Assembly: GCF_019400745.1 (NCBI RefSeq)
Contig: NZ_WJIB01000016.1
Location: 62,001-126,000, forward strand
Direction of reading: 5' to 3'
Origin: Cohnella sp. CFH 77786
Lineage (GTDB): Bacteria > Bacillota > Bacilli > Paenibacillales > Paenibacillaceae
DNA length: 64,000 bases
Shown here: piece by piece, positions 1 to 8,428 of the stretch
Layout of the letters: each line of letters starts with the position of its first letter
Numbering within the stretch: the first letter of the stretch is position 1
Notes under the pieces: model-generated
Seen by the model: the letters and a program-made list of their open reading frames with translations, nothing else
Told to the model about the DNA's origin: nothing
Databases searched by the model: none
Made by a program: the position numbers and the translations under genes

Positions 1-210
1 CCGGATCGATTCCGCGTCGATGCCGTCCAGCAGGTCGGTCCGGATTTCGGTCAAATGAGGATAACCTTCGGCGATCGGCGCCCCCGCGCTCGAGGACGAG
101 ATGACGGAGGTTACGGTCACGTTCGGATGGGATTGCAGCAGACGAATGAGTTCAACGCCGCCGTAGCCGGTCGAGCCGACGATGGCCGCACGAATATGGA
201 TGTCGTTCAC
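1..210 (-). CDS. argC: N-acetyl-gamma-glutamyl-phosphate reductase, N-terminal part (cut by window edge)
   Basis: Third enzyme of arginine biosynthesis: NADPH-dependent reduction of N-acetylglutamyl phosphate to the semialdehyde, in the cytoplasm. The 70 visible residues begin VNDIHIRAAIVGSTGYGG; GSTGYGG is the Rossmann dinucleotide-binding loop typical of ArgC, followed by VELIRLLQSHP and a second strand VTSVISS. The start is GTG at 208-210, preceded by a GGGGGG run on the minus strand. The gene continues past the left edge, presumably into further arg genes. The promoter with arginine-box-like palindromes at 341-375 is about 130 bases upstream. Family assignment is firm; full length cannot be judged. 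Confidence 0.9.
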   Translation of the reverse strand, partial: MNDIHIRAAIVGSTGYGGVELIRLLQSHPNVTVTSVISSSSAGAPIAEGYPHLTEIRTDLLDGIDAESIR

Positions 211-313
211 GATTAACCCCCCATGTATAAAAGCGGTACCCGCATACGCTCTGGAACCGATGTACAAACATTCTCATTGTACCGAATACGAGCCTTGAAA
301 TAAAGCGAAAATC

Positions 314-330
314 GGGGGCTGCCCGCCCCC
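314..330 (-). terminator. GC-rich hairpin between yitT and argC
   Basis: Perfect 6-bp stem GGGGGC/GCCCCC around a 5-base loop; on the minus strand it is followed by GATTTTCGCTTTATTT, a poor uridine tract. It could be the yitT terminator. It also lies downstream of the argC promoter at 347-375, so it would be in the argC leader RNA. The two roles cannot be separated from sequence alone. Confidence 0.45.
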
Positions 331-340
331 TTCGAGAATA

Positions 341-375
341 TGCATTATTATACACTCAATGTATTATTTATTCAA
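341..375 (-). promoter_or_regulatory. argC promoter overlapped by two arginine-box-like palindromes
   Basis: On the minus strand TTGAAT (375-370) and TATAAT (352-347) are separated by 17 bases, a good sigma-A promoter. TGTATAATAATGCA (354-341) fits the TGNATWWWWATNCA pattern of ArgR/AhrC boxes and covers the -10. A second near-match, TGAATAAATAATACA (374-360), covers the -35. Overlap of ARG boxes with the argC promoter is how AhrC represses argC in Bacillus. The -35 lies inside the end of the upstream yitT gene. Confidence 0.7.
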
Positions 376-1335
376 TGGGTCGTATTGAAATCCTTCGCCC
401 AGCACTTCCGCCGTGTTGCTGATGATGACGAACGCGTTCGGATCCGCGTCCTTGACGAGCGCTTTGAGCTTCGCGACCTCGTTCTGGCCGACAACGGCCA
501 GCAGCACGGGCCGCGTCTGGCCGGTATATCCTCCCTCACCATGCAGTCGTGTGAGTCCCCGGTCCAAATCGTGCAGGATCGCTTGGGACACCCTGTCCGG
601 CTCGTTCGAGATGATGAATGCGGCTTTGGAGGTCTGGAAGCCCGTCTGCACGACGTCGATCGTTTTGCTCGTCACGAACAGTCCGATTAAGGCATAAAGC
701 GCGTTTTCCGGCGAGATCAGGATACCCGCGGCCACGATCACGAGCGCGTCGAAGACCGCGATGGCAAGTCCGAGGCGCATTCCGGTATACCGCTGAAGAA
801 TATGGGCCGCAATGCTCAGCCCGCCGGTGGATCCGCGCCCCCGGAACACCAGGCCGATTCCGATGCCGACGCCCAAGCCGCCGTAAACCGCGGAGAGCAG
901 CGGATCGTGCGTCGGCGTTTCCATCCGCGAGGTCAACAGGACGAACAGCGGCAACAGGACCGACCCGAGCGCGGTCTTCAACCCATACCCCCGGCCGAAC
1001 ACGAGCAACCCCGCTGCAAAGAGCGGAATGTTCAGCACCCATTGCGTGTAGGCAGGGGGAATCGAGAGCAGCTGGTCCATCAATACCGAGATGCCCGACA
1101 CGCCTCCCGACGCGATCCGGTTCGGAAGCAGGAACAGGTTGAAGCTGACGGCCACGACGAACGAGCCGATCAGCAATAGCAAATAAGAGCCGGCTTCCCG
1201 CATCCGGGGCGAGATTCGGACGCTGCGCCTGCGGCGTTCGCTTCCTTTGGGCTTGCGAGGGGGGTGATTCGCTTTCGTAGGCTCCACGTGATGAGGCCCG
1301 TCCTCTCTCCTGGCATTTATCGGCTCGTTACGCAT
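364..1335 (-). CDS. YitT-family membrane protein (DUF161/DUF2179)
   Basis: Integral membrane protein of the YitT family. Several hydrophobic segments run from about residue 48 (AGSYLLLLIGSFVVAV, then FNLFLLPNRIASGGVSGIS, a family hallmark). A cytoplasmic C-terminal domain of about 85 residues (ISNEPDRVSQAILHDLDRGLT, TRPVLLAVVGQNEVAKLK) matches DUF2179. Biochemical function is not established for the family. The first 44 residues are basic and proline-rich and extend beyond the usual YitT N-terminus; an ATG at 1203 would give a 279-residue protein of normal length, but neither start has a convincing ribosome binding site. It lies downstream of the prfB terminator, and its stop overlaps the argC promoter. 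Confidence 0.8.
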   Translation of the reverse strand: MRNEPINARREDGPHHVEPTKANHPPRKPKGSERRRRSVRISPRMREAGSYLLLLIGSFVVAVSFNLFLLPNRIASGGVSGISVLMDQLLSIPPAYTQWVLNIPLFAAGLLVFGRGYGLKTALGSVLLPLFVLLTSRMETPTHDPLLSAVYGGLGVGIGIGLVFRGRGSTGGLSIAAHILQRYTGMRLGLAIAVFDALVIVAAGILISPENALYALIGLFVTSKTIDVVQTGFQTSKAAFIISNEPDRVSQAILHDLDRGLTRLHGEGGYTGQTRPVLLAVVGQNEVAKLKALVKDADPNAFVIISNTAEVLGEGFQYDPLNK

Positions 1336-1367
1336 GGGCGGCGAATCCGCCCAACGGGTTGCCGCAT

Positions 1368-1399
1368 GGAAAAGGTTCCTACACTTGCGTGCAGGAACC
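1368..1399 (-). terminator. Rho-independent terminator after prfB
   Basis: Seven-bp perfect stem GGTTCCT/AGGAACC around a 12-base loop, followed on the minus strand by TTTTCC. It sits 24 bases beyond the prfB stop and ends the secA-prfB transcription unit. Confidence 0.75.
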
Positions 1400-1422
1400 G
1401 ATCGCTTGTCGCTTATGAAGCT

Positions 1423-2542
1423 TTATTGAACGTCCCGCTTGATCTGGCTGCGCAGGTACCCGTCGATGAACGCGTCCAGGTCCCCGTCCATGACGGCGCC
1501 GACGTTGCCGGTCTCGACGGACGTGCGGTGATCCTTCACCATGCTGTAGGGATGGAACACATAAGACCGGATTTGGCTGCCCCAGGCGATGTCCTTCTGC
1601 TCGCCGCGGATGGCGGCCAGCTCCTCCTGCTGCTTCTGGATCTCCAGCTCGTACAGCTTGGACTGCAGCATTTTCATCGCTCGTTCGCGGTTGGAAATCT
1701 GGGAGCGTTCCGTCTGGCACGCCACGACGATGCCCGTCGGGATGTGCGTCAGCCGGACGGCCGAATCCGTCTTGTTGATATGCTGGCCGCCCGCCCCGCT
1801 GGAACGGTACGTGTCGACCCGCAGGTCTTCGGTTCGGATTTCGATCTGCACGTCGTCCGGGATTTCCGGCACGACGTCGCAAGAGACGAACGAGGTATGC
1901 CGGCGGCCCGATGCGTCGAACGGCGAAATCCGCACGAGGCGGTGTACGCCTTTCTCGGCTTTCAGGTAGCCGTAAGCGTTGTGGCCTTTGATCATGATCG
2001 TGACGCTCTTGATGCCCGCCTCGTCGCCCGGCAGGTAGTCGAGCAGCTCGACCTTGAAGCCGCGTTTCTCCGCCCAGCGGGTATACATGCGGTACAGCAT
2101 CGACGCCCAGTCCTGGGACTCGGTGCCGCCCGCCCCCGGGTGAAGCTCGAGGATGGCGTTCGCCTTGTCGTACGGCTCGCTGAGCAGCAGCTGAAGCTCG
2201 AACGAGTCGACCTTGCCGCTGAACGCCTTCGCGTTCTCCGTCCACTCGGCCGCGAGCTCGTCGTCGTCCTCCATTTCGAGGATTTCGATCATGTCCTCGA
2301 GATCCTGCCGTTCGGCATCCAGCTTCTCGAACTGTTCGACGACCGACTTGATCGCGTTCATCTCGGAAATGATGCTTTGGGCTTTCTCGTTATCGTCCCA
2401 GAAATCGGGAGCGCTCATTTTGACTTCGTAGTTCTCGATCTGCTCGCGCTTGAGATCTAAGTCAAAGAGACCCCCTAAGTTGTAGGAGTCGCTTCGCGCA
2501 CTCGCGAAGGTCTTGCTTGACGGATACGTCCAATTCGGACAT
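1423..2542 (-). CDS. prfB: Peptide chain release factor 2, programmed +1 frameshift
   Basis: RF2 recognises UGA and UAA stops and triggers peptidyl-tRNA hydrolysis on the ribosome. Translation starts at ATG 2540-2542 behind AGGTGATC and reads 26 codons ([10 protein letters not shown]...QLRGSL). It then meets an in-frame TGA and shifts +1, skipping base 2464, to read [11 protein letters not shown] and the remaining 346 residues, 372 in all, normal for RF2. The SPF anticodon-like tripeptide is near residue 206 and the catalytic GGQ ([11 protein letters not shown]) near residue 251. A reader ignoring the frameshift would start a spurious longer ORF at 2553. It lies 72 bases downstream of secA, the order seen in Bacillus subtilis. 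Cys18 before the shift is unremarkable. Confidence 0.96.
2461..2476 (-). promoter_or_regulatory. RF2 autoregulatory +1 frameshift site
   Basis: On the minus strand an internal Shine-Dalgarno-like AGGGGG (2476-2471) is followed by three bases and CTTTGAC (2467-2461). CTT is the slippery codon, TGA the in-frame stop and GAC the first codon after the shift. Spacing and sequence match the classical prfB site, by which low RF2 raises its own synthesis. Confidence 0.95.
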
Positions 2543-2614
2543 GGCGTGATCACCTCATGTAGAAATGGCTGAAAGCATAGGGATGGAGACCGGAACCGGC
2601 CCCCAGGAATACCT

Positions 2615-5128
2615 TTACTCTATGCTTCCGTGGCATTGTTTGTACTTCTTGCCGCTGCCGCAAGGACACGGATCGTTGCGGCCGACCCGCTGGTCGTCGC
2701 GTTTGGCCGGCTTCTTCGGTCCCTCTTCCGCTTTGGTATCGACGGCCTGGCCTTCCGCGACCGGTTCGCGCTTCAGGTTGCTCTCGACATGGGCCTTCAT
2801 GACGTAGAGCGTGATCTCTTCTTCGATCCGCTCGATCATGGAGAGGAACATGTTGTGCCCTTCGAACTGATACTCGCGAAGCGGATCGTTGCCGCCGTAC
2901 GCGCGGAGGTGGATGCCCTGACGCAGCTGGTCCATGGCGTCGATGTGGTCCATCCATTTGCTGTCGACGGCGCGGAGCACGACGACTTTCTCGAACTCCC
3001 GCATGAGTTCGGGACTGATCATCGCTTCGCGTTCGTCATACAATTGACCGATCCGCTCCATGAGCATGTCGATCATTTCTTCTTTTTCCTTGCCCCACAG
3101 GTCGTCCTTCGTTAGCCGGTCTTCCGGCAGGAAATGCGAGTGGGCGTAGGTGACAACCCCATCGAGATCCCAATCCTCCGGAATGTCCTCGTCGGAGCAA
3201 TGGCTGTCGACGGCGCGCGTGACGGTCGAGCGGATCATGCCGAGCACGACGTCGCGGATGTTGTCGGAGAACAGGATTTCGCGGCGGTCGCCGTAAATCT
3301 TCTCCCGCTGCAGGTTGATGACGTCGTCATACTGCAGAACGATGCGGCGGGCGTCGAAGTTGCTGCCCTCCACCCGCTTCTGGGCGGATTCGATGGAACG
3401 CGTGATCAGCCGGCTCTCGATCGGGGTTTCCTCGTCGAAGCCGAGACGCTCCATCATGCCCATGATATTGTCGGCGCCGAACCGGCGCATGAGTTCGTCC
3501 TGCATGGACAGGTAGAATTGGGACGAGCCCGGGTCGCCCTGACGGCCGGCGCGGCCGCGCAGCTGGTTGTCGATCCGGCGGGACTCGTGCCGCTCCGTAC
3601 CGATGATATGGAGACCGCCGAGATCCGCTACGCCTTCGCCCAGCAGAATGTCGGTACCGCGTCCCGCCATGTTCGTCGCGATCGTGACCGCGCCGCGCTG
3701 GCCGGCTCTGGAGATGATCTCCGCTTCCACGGCGTGGAACTTGGCGTTCAGCACCTGGTGCTGAACGCCTTTCTTCTTCAGCATCTCGGAAATGCGCTCG
3801 GAATTCTCGATCGACACCGTGCCGACCAGCACCGGCTGGCCTGTCTGGTGGCGTTTCACGATCTCGTCGACGACCGCCTTGTACTTGCCGTTCTCCGATT
3901 TGTACACGACGTCCGGCATATCATTGCGGATCATCGGGCGGTTCGTCGGCACCTGCACGACTTCCAGCCCGTAAATCCGCTTGAATTCCTCTTCCTCCGT
4001 CTTCGCCGTACCGGTCATGCCGGCCAGCTTGCGGTACATGCGGAAGTAGTTCTGAAACGTGATCGTCGCGAGCGTCATGCTCTCGTTCTGAACGTTAAGC
4101 TGTTCTTTGGCTTCGATTGCTTGATGGAGACCGTCGCTGTAGCGGCGGCCCGCCATGAGCCGGCCCGTGAATTCGTCGACGATGATGACCTCGTCTTCCT
4201 GCACCACGTAGTCGACGTCCCGTCTCATGATATAACGGGCGCGAAGGGCTTGCTGGACATGGTGGTTCAGCAGAACGTGCTCATGCGAATAGAGGTTGTC
4301 GATGCCGAAAGCCCGTTCCGTCTTCGCAACCCCTTGCTCCGTCAGCACGATGCTTTTCATTTTGATATCGATCGTATAGTCTTCCGTCTCCGTGAGGCGG
4401 CTGACGAAACGGTCGGCCGCGTAATACAGCTCGGTCGATTTTTGCGCTTGTCCGCTGATGATAAGCGGCGTGCGCGCTTCGTCGACGAGGATCGAGTCCA
4501 CTTCGTCTATGATGGCATAATAAAGAGGCCGCTGGACCATCTGCTCCTTGTAGAGCACCATGTTGTCCCGCAGGTAGTCGAAGCCGTATTCGTTGTTCGT
4601 GCCGTACGTGATGTCGCATGCGTATGCCGCTTGCTTTTCCTCGTGGGAGAGACCGTGCAGGTTGCAGCCGACCGTCAGGCCGAGGAACGTATAAATCTGG
4701 CCCATCTCCTGGCTGTCGCGCTGCGCCAGGTAATCGTTGACCGTGACGACGTGCACGCCTTTGCCGGCCAGGGCGTTCAAGTAGACGGGAAGCGTTCCGA
4801 CGAGCGTCTTGCCTTCGCCGGTTCTCATCTCGGCGATCTTGCCTTGGTGCAGCACCATGCCGCCGATCAATTGCACGTCATAATGACGCTTGTTCAGCAC
4901 CCGCTTCGACGCTTCGCGTACGACCGCGAACGCTTCCGGCAGCAAGTCGTCCAGCTCCTCGCCCTGCTCCAGGCGCGAACGGAACTCCTCCGTCTTGCCG
5001 CGGATCTGCTCGTCGCTGAGCGCTTGGATGGTCGGCTCGAGCGCGTTGATCTCTTCGACCGTGCGGGTCAGACGCTTCACTTCGCGTTCGTTGGCGTCTC
5101 CGAATATTTTTTTGACGAGTCCGAGCAT
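2615..5128 (-). CDS. secA: Preprotein translocase ATPase SecA
   Basis: Peripheral membrane motor that drives unfolded preproteins through SecYEG. The start [13 protein letters not shown] at ATG 5126-5128 follows GAGAGGGG; an upstream in-frame ATG at 5221 lies before the promoter and is rejected. 837 residues is normal. Walker [10 protein letters not shown] is near residue 100, the DEAD-type [15 protein letters not shown] near residue 205, the helicase motif [10 protein letters not shown] in the second nucleotide-binding fold, and a C-terminal zinc-binding SEC-C motif [16 protein letters not shown] at the very end. It is followed by prfB in the same unit and preceded by its own promoter. Single SecA form; no sign of SecA2-type deletions. 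Confidence 0.98.
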   Translation of the reverse strand: MLGLVKKIFGDANEREVKRLTRTVEEINALEPTIQALSDEQIRGKTEEFRSRLEQGEELDDLLPEAFAVVREASKRVLNKRHYDVQLIGGMVLHQGKIAEMRTGEGKTLVGTLPVYLNALAGKGVHVVTVNDYLAQRDSQEMGQIYTFLGLTVGCNLHGLSHEEKQAAYACDITYGTNNEYGFDYLRDNMVLYKEQMVQRPLYYAIIDEVDSILVDEARTPLIISGQAQKSTELYYAADRFVSRLTETEDYTIDIKMKSIVLTEQGVAKTERAFGIDNLYSHEHVLLNHHVQQALRARYIMRRDVDYVVQEDEVIIVDEFTGRLMAGRRYSDGLHQAIEAKEQLNVQNESMTLATITFQNYFRMYRKLAGMTGTAKTEEEEFKRIYGLEVVQVPTNRPMIRNDMPDVVYKSENGKYKAVVDEIVKRHQTGQPVLVGTVSIENSERISEMLKKKGVQHQVLNAKFHAVEAEIISRAGQRGAVTIATNMAGRGTDILLGEGVADLGGLHIIGTERHESRRIDNQLRGRAGRQGDPGSSQFYLSMQDELMRRFGADNIMGMMERLGFDEETPIESRLITRSIESAQKRVEGSNFDARRIVLQYDDVINLQREKIYGDRREILFSDNIRDVVLGMIRSTVTRAVDSHCSDEDIPEDWDLDGVVTYAHSHFLPEDRLTKDDLWGKEKEEMIDMLMERIGQLYDEREAMISPELMREFEKVVVLRAVDSKWMDHIDAMDQLRQGIHLRAYGGNDPLREYQFEGHNMFLSMIERIEEEITLYVMKAHVESNLKREPVAEGQAVDTKAEEGPKKPAKRDDQRVGRNDPCPCGSGKKYKQCHGSIE

Positions 5129-5169
5129 TGGGGAACCCCTCTCATTTGCAGGTATCGCAGTATCTATAC

Positions 5170-5198
5170 ATTTTAACAGTTTGGCTGTGGGGGGGCAA
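5170..5198 (-). promoter_or_regulatory. Likely sigma-A promoter of secA
   Basis: TTGCCC (5198-5193), a 17-base spacer and TAAAAT (5175-5170) on the minus strand, about 40 bases upstream of the secA start and downstream of the hpf terminator. Confidence 0.6.
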
Positions 5199-5240
5199 GG
5201 AAAGGGTGCTGGAAACCGCATCCTAATGCAGCCTTATAAG

Positions 5241-5272
5241 CGCTAGAAAGCCCCGGCGTGAACGCCGAGGCT
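5241..5272 (-). terminator. Rho-independent terminator after hpf
   Basis: Stem AGCC(T)CGGCG / CGCCG(G)GGCT at 5249-5272 with one wobble pair and a short loop, followed on the minus strand by TTTCTAG. It ends the hpf transcript before the secA promoter. Confidence 0.7.
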
Positions 5273-5294
5273 CATGAATGTACTGTTGTTTCGG

Positions 5295-5855
5295 TTATTC
5301 AGCAGTCTCGATCAAACCGTACTTACCGTCGCTTCGACGGTAGACGACGTTCACTTCCTTCGTGTCGGAATTGGAAAATACGTAGAAGTTGTGGCCGACC
5401 ATGTTCATCTGGAGAATCGCTTCTTCCACGTCCATTGGCTTCATCGCGAAACGCTTGGTCCTTACAAGCTCCAATTCGTCCTCGTCGTCATGAACGAGCG
5501 TCGTGACGCCATTCGTGCCTGTCGCTTCCTCCTTGAAAAGTCTGGCTGTCGTCGTGTGTCGAAACTTTCGATTCACTTTCGTTTTGTGCTTGCGGATTTG
5601 CCTTTCCAGTTTGTCCACTACGAAATCGACGGAAGCGTACATGTCTTCCCGCTTCTCTTCGGCGCGCAGGAGCACGCCGGGCAAAGGGATGGTGACCTCG
5701 ATGGCATGTTGGCCTTTCGTAACGGCTAGCGTCACCTGCACATCGGATTGAGGAGTTGCTTCAAAATACCGTTCCAGCCGACCGAGCTTCTTCTCGACAT
5801 AATCCCGAAGAGCATCCGTCACTTCCATGCGCTGACCTCGAATGTTGTATTTCAT
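5295..5855 (-). CDS. hpf: Ribosome hibernation-promoting factor, long form
   Basis: Binds the 30S decoding region and dimerises ribosomes into inactive 100S particles in stationary phase or stress. The start MKYNIRGQRMEVTDAL at ATG 5853-5855 has a strong AAAGGAGG seven bases upstream; an ATG at 5909 is rejected. The 186 residues comprise an N-terminal S30AE domain (about 1-100, with VEKKLGRLERYF and KLERQIRKHKTKVNRK) and a C-terminal dimerisation domain (about 125-186, RTKRFAMKPMDVEEAILQMNMVGHNFYVF) that defines the long form of Firmicutes. Monocistronic between its own promoter and terminator; the order hpf-secA-prfB matches Bacillus. Confidence 0.96.
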   Translation of the reverse strand: MKYNIRGQRMEVTDALRDYVEKKLGRLERYFEATPQSDVQVTLAVTKGQHAIEVTIPLPGVLLRAEEKREDMYASVDFVVDKLERQIRKHKTKVNRKFRHTTTARLFKEEATGTNGVTTLVHDDEDELELVRTKRFAMKPMDVEEAILQMNMVGHNFYVFSNSDTKEVNVVYRRSDGKYGLIETAE

Positions 5856-5879
5856 AGGCAATCCTCCTTTGCTGACTCC

Positions 5880-5909
5880 ATCATAACACAGACGAAGGAG
5901 AGGTTTCAA
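5880..5909 (-). promoter_or_regulatory. Likely promoter of hpf
   Basis: TTGAAA (5909-5904), an 18-base spacer and TATGAT (5885-5880) on the minus strand, about 25 bases before the hpf start codon. It fits sigma-A; no clear sigma-B or sigma-H alternative was seen. Confidence 0.55.
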
Positions 5910-5958
5910 AACATTCCGTTAACAATTTTGAATTGTTTGACAATTTGTCTGGGTACAT

Positions 5959-5982
5959 AAAAAACCCCGGATTGCTCCGGGG
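5959..5982 (-). terminator. Rho-independent terminator of the cold-shock gene
   Basis: Perfect 7-bp stem CCCCGGA/TCCGGGG with a 4-base loop, followed on the minus strand by TTTTTTATG. Strong intrinsic terminator about 70 bases past the csp stop. Confidence 0.9.
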
Positions 5983-6052
5983 CCGGTCGACCGGCAATCG
6001 TATGCGGGTAAGCGGCACTCTCTATAAATCCGCGGCGCTCGGCGCCGGATGA

Positions 6053-6250
6053 TTACGCCTTAACTACGTTAGCAGCTTGCGGACCGCGCGCGCCTTGCAC
6101 GATGTCAAACTCTACCGTTTGGCCCTCGTCCAGGGATTTATAGCCGTCCATTTGGATCGCGGAAAAGTGAACGAACACGTCGCCGCCTTGTTCCGTCTCG
6201 ATGAAGCCGTAACCTTTCTCCGCGTTGAACCATTTCACTTTACCTTGCAT
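6053..6250 (-). CDS. csp: Cold-shock protein, CspA/CspB family
   Basis: Single OB-fold RNA chaperone of 65 residues that binds single-stranded RNA and DNA. Both RNP motifs are present: KGYGFIE (RNP1) and VFVHFSAI (RNP2), after the typical [13 protein letters not shown] start. The chosen ATG at 6248-6250 gives the standard family N-terminus; an ATG seven codons upstream at 6271 overlaps the AAGGGA that probably serves as ribosome binding site. It has its own promoter (6319-6348), a leader of about 60 bases and a strong terminator. It marks the last core gene before the AT-rich block. Confidence 0.95.
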   Translation of the reverse strand: MQGKVKWFNAEKGYGFIETEQGGDVFVHFSAIQMDGYKSLDEGQTVEFDIVQGARGPQAANVVKA

Positions 6251-6318
6251 CCGTTCACACATTCCCTTCATTGTTCAGATACTTTGGAAATAGGCGGTTA
6301 GGCCTGCCCCACAACCCG

Positions 6319-6348
6319 AATATATCATTGGGGAAAGTTGGGTGTCAA
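6319..6348 (-). promoter_or_regulatory. Promoter of the cold-shock gene
   Basis: TTGACA (6348-6343), an 18-base spacer and TATATT (6324-6319) on the minus strand: a consensus -35 and a good -10. Confidence 0.75.
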
Positions 6349-6627
6349 TGTTTTTTTGTAAGCGGTGTCATCTAGCAGCAGCTCGCGGTATAAATCCCTC
6401 GGTTTCAAACATTAATGAAAACGATCCTCTGGCACAGTAACACAAATTTTCGCTTGGACCCGAGGTTGAGCGGAGATTTTAATTTCTTCATCCGCAAAGG
6501 GTTAGAAGAATTTGGACATGCGGGAGGGGTTTGAGGTCAAAATTTTAACACTTATTCCCTAATCGCCGTCCCGAATATAACTATAACCTCAGAAAAAGTG
6601 GTATCAGTTGATTTTTAGCATGGTGTG
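6349..6627. other. Gene-free junction between core genes and the AT-rich island
   Basis: About 280 bases with no credible open frame, no clear terminator for the upstream island operon and no repeat that I can recognise. It is the compositional boundary: GC-rich core to the left, AT-rich genes to the right. Confidence 0.6.
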
Positions 6628-7773
6628 TTACGAAGTACTTCTAACAAACTTGTAGTATCTATTTACCATCTCAGAAATATACTTAACATCATTTGCACTC
6701 ATCCCATAAAAAAGAGGTAATCTTAAGATTCGTTCGCTTTCTCTTGTCGTATACTGATCCTCACCCGAGAAAAACCCATATTTTCTACCAAGTGGTGAAC
6801 TATGAAGTGGTACATAGTGAAACACACTATAAACTCCATTTGCTCTTAAGTATTGAATCAACTCAGTCCGTTCTACAAGATGAGTTGTTTTTATGTAATA
6901 CATATGACCATTCGGCTTATTGTAAGTTGGTATCATCGGTAACTCAATATAATCATTCAACGAGTACTCATGAAACAACTCATGATACAAGTTCCAGTTA
7001 TTTATGCGATTGTATGTGATAGTCTCAGCGTTAATCAACTGAGCATATAGGAAAGCAGCATTCAATTCACTCATCAGATAGGATGAACCGATATCGACCC
7101 ATGAATACTTGTCGACTTCCCCCCTATAGAATTTACTTCGATTTGTCCCCTTTTCTCGAATAATTTCAGCTCGATCAATAAAGCGGGAATCATTAATGAG
7201 AAGGGCTCCACCTTCTCCGCAGTTTAAATTCTTCGTTTCGTGAAAACTGATACACCCCAAGTGACCAATAGTCCCTAAAGGTTTATTGTGGTATTCGCTC
7301 ATTATAGCTTGTGCTGCATCTTCAATTACAAGTAAGTTATAATGTTCTGCTATATTCATTAGCTTGTCCATATCGCAAGAATTGCCTGCGTAATGAACAG
7401 GTATGATCGCTTTGGTCTTTGATGTAATGGCTCTAACGACCTCTTTTAAGTCCATATTCATTGTGAGGGGATCAATGTCCACAAATACAACTTTAGCTCC
7501 TCGAAGAACAAAAGCGTTAGCAGTCGAAACAAACGTGAATGAGGGCATGATTACTTCATCACCATCACCTATGTCAGCCAATATAGCACACATTTCAAGG
7601 GAATGTGTACAAGATGTTGTCATTAATGCTCTCTTTACATGTAGTCTGCTCTCAAACCAGTCACTGCATTTTTTTGTAAATATCCCATCACCAGAAAGGT
7701 GGTTTAATGCGATCGCTTCTTTTATATAGTCAGTCTCTTTTCCGGTAATTGCAGGGATATTGAACGGAATCAT
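6628..7773 (-). CDS. dTDP-4-keto-6-deoxyhexose 4-aminotransferase (WecE/RffA type)
   Basis: PLP-dependent DegT/DnrJ/EryC1-family aminotransferase resembling WecE, which makes dTDP-4-amino-4,6-dideoxy-D-galactose from dTDP-4-keto-6-deoxyglucose. MIPFNIPAITGKETDYI, GDEVIMPSFTFVSTANAFV, PVHYAG and IREKGTNRSKFYRGEVDKY closely follow WecE. Lys181 in SFHETKN is the PLP Schiff-base lysine. The ATG at 7771-7773 is preceded by GGGAAGGTG; an ATG at 7797 would overlap the upstream gene and extend the N-terminus beyond WecE. 381 residues is normal. Last gene of the AT-rich operon. Its keto-sugar substrate would be supplied by the rmlA/rmlB genes at 56-58.7 kb. Stereochemistry of the product is inferred from similarity only. 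Confidence 0.88.
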   Translation of the reverse strand: MIPFNIPAITGKETDYIKEAIALNHLSGDGIFTKKCSDWFESRLHVKRALMTTSCTHSLEMCAILADIGDGDEVIMPSFTFVSTANAFVLRGAKVVFVDIDPLTMNMDLKEVVRAITSKTKAIIPVHYAGNSCDMDKLMNIAEHYNLLVIEDAAQAIMSEYHNKPLGTIGHLGCISFHETKNLNCGEGGALLINDSRFIDRAEIIREKGTNRSKFYRGEVDKYSWVDIGSSYLMSELNAAFLYAQLINAETITYNRINNWNLYHELFHEYSLNDYIELPMIPTYNKPNGHMYYIKTTHLVERTELIQYLRANGVYSVFHYVPLHSSPLGRKYGFFSGEDQYTTRESERILRLPLFYGMSANDVKYISEMVNRYYKFVRSTS

Positions 7774-7789
7774 AAATGCACCTTCCCAT

Positions 7790-8428
7790 TTACTCATATA
7801 GATATTTTTTCAAACATACCGTTTCATAAGTACTGAATTTTCTCCTATCAATACAATCAAACCATATATCTTCCTGTTCCTCGATACTTTGCAATCGACC
7901 TAGAAAGTCTTCATTATGAAGATCTTTGGGAATTAATACTACCCCTGTGTCATCACAAACCGCGATCGATCCATGAACAAGAGCTCTCCTGCTTGCTATT
8001 AAATCCACATCTAAACTGTCTGCAAGCCGCTCATTAATACAGCCTATTGGATTAAAGCCTGTACACCAAATTGGCCAAGCTTCCTTGATTAAATGAGGGA
8101 CATCCCGAACCTTCCCAGTTACGACAATAGCCGCCGCCTGGCGATAAAGAATGAGGTACTTTGATACCAAATCCCCGATGATGGCTCGACCGCCACAGTC
8201 AAATACCTCGATAAAAACGACATCTCCTTCTTGGACATGCTGAACTTGTTCATGCACATCCCAATTTGTTCCTCCGTATGCATACGCCCAAAATACATTG
8301 CCAACTTTAAACTGCCCTCTGTTAATAGCTGTGACATCCGGTATCGCTCCCGTTTTCCCAAGGCAGTCAGCTATTTCCGTAGATGAAACCCTATTTCTCT
8401 TAATGTAATCAATGATCTCATTTTTCAT
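7790..8428 (-). CDS. RraA/MenG-like aldolase-decarboxylase family protein
   Basis: Member of the RraA fold family, which includes class II 4-hydroxy-4-methyl-2-oxoglutarate/oxaloacetate aldolases and the RNase E inhibitor RraA. The family signature GDLVSK...AAAIVVTGKVRDV is present, with Arg108-Asp109 matching the substrate- and metal-binding R-D pair, followed by ALVHGSIAVCDDTGVVLIP. 212 residues is typical. Firmicutes lack the RNase E that RraA inhibits, so an enzymatic role is likelier. Membership in a sugar-aminotransferase/ATP-grasp operon suggests it acts on a small keto acid used for, or released from, the glycan; this is inference. ATGA overlap with the upstream methyltransferase (8425-8428) indicates translational coupling. 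Confidence 0.8.
   Translation of the reverse strand: MKNEIIDYIKRNRVSSTEIADCLGKTGAIPDVTAINRGQFKVGNVFWAYAYGGTNWDVHEQVQHVQEGDVVFIEVFDCGGRAIIGDLVSKYLILYRQAAAIVVTGKVRDVPHLIKEAWPIWCTGFNPIGCINERLADSLDVDLIASRRALVHGSIAVCDDTGVVLIPKDLHNEDFLGRLQSIEEQEDIWFDCIDRRKFSTYETVCLKKYLYE

Noticed and set aside
3134..5176. 680-codon open frame on the plus strand opposite secA
   Set aside because: Antisense shadow of the GC-rich secA gene: no ribosome binding site, histidine/arginine/valine-heavy composition and no recognisable domain.
5982..5995. Perfect 14-base palindrome GCCGGTCGACCGGC beside the csp terminator
   Set aside because: Too short to interpret alone; expected occasionally in GC-rich sequence, and with no link to a promoter.
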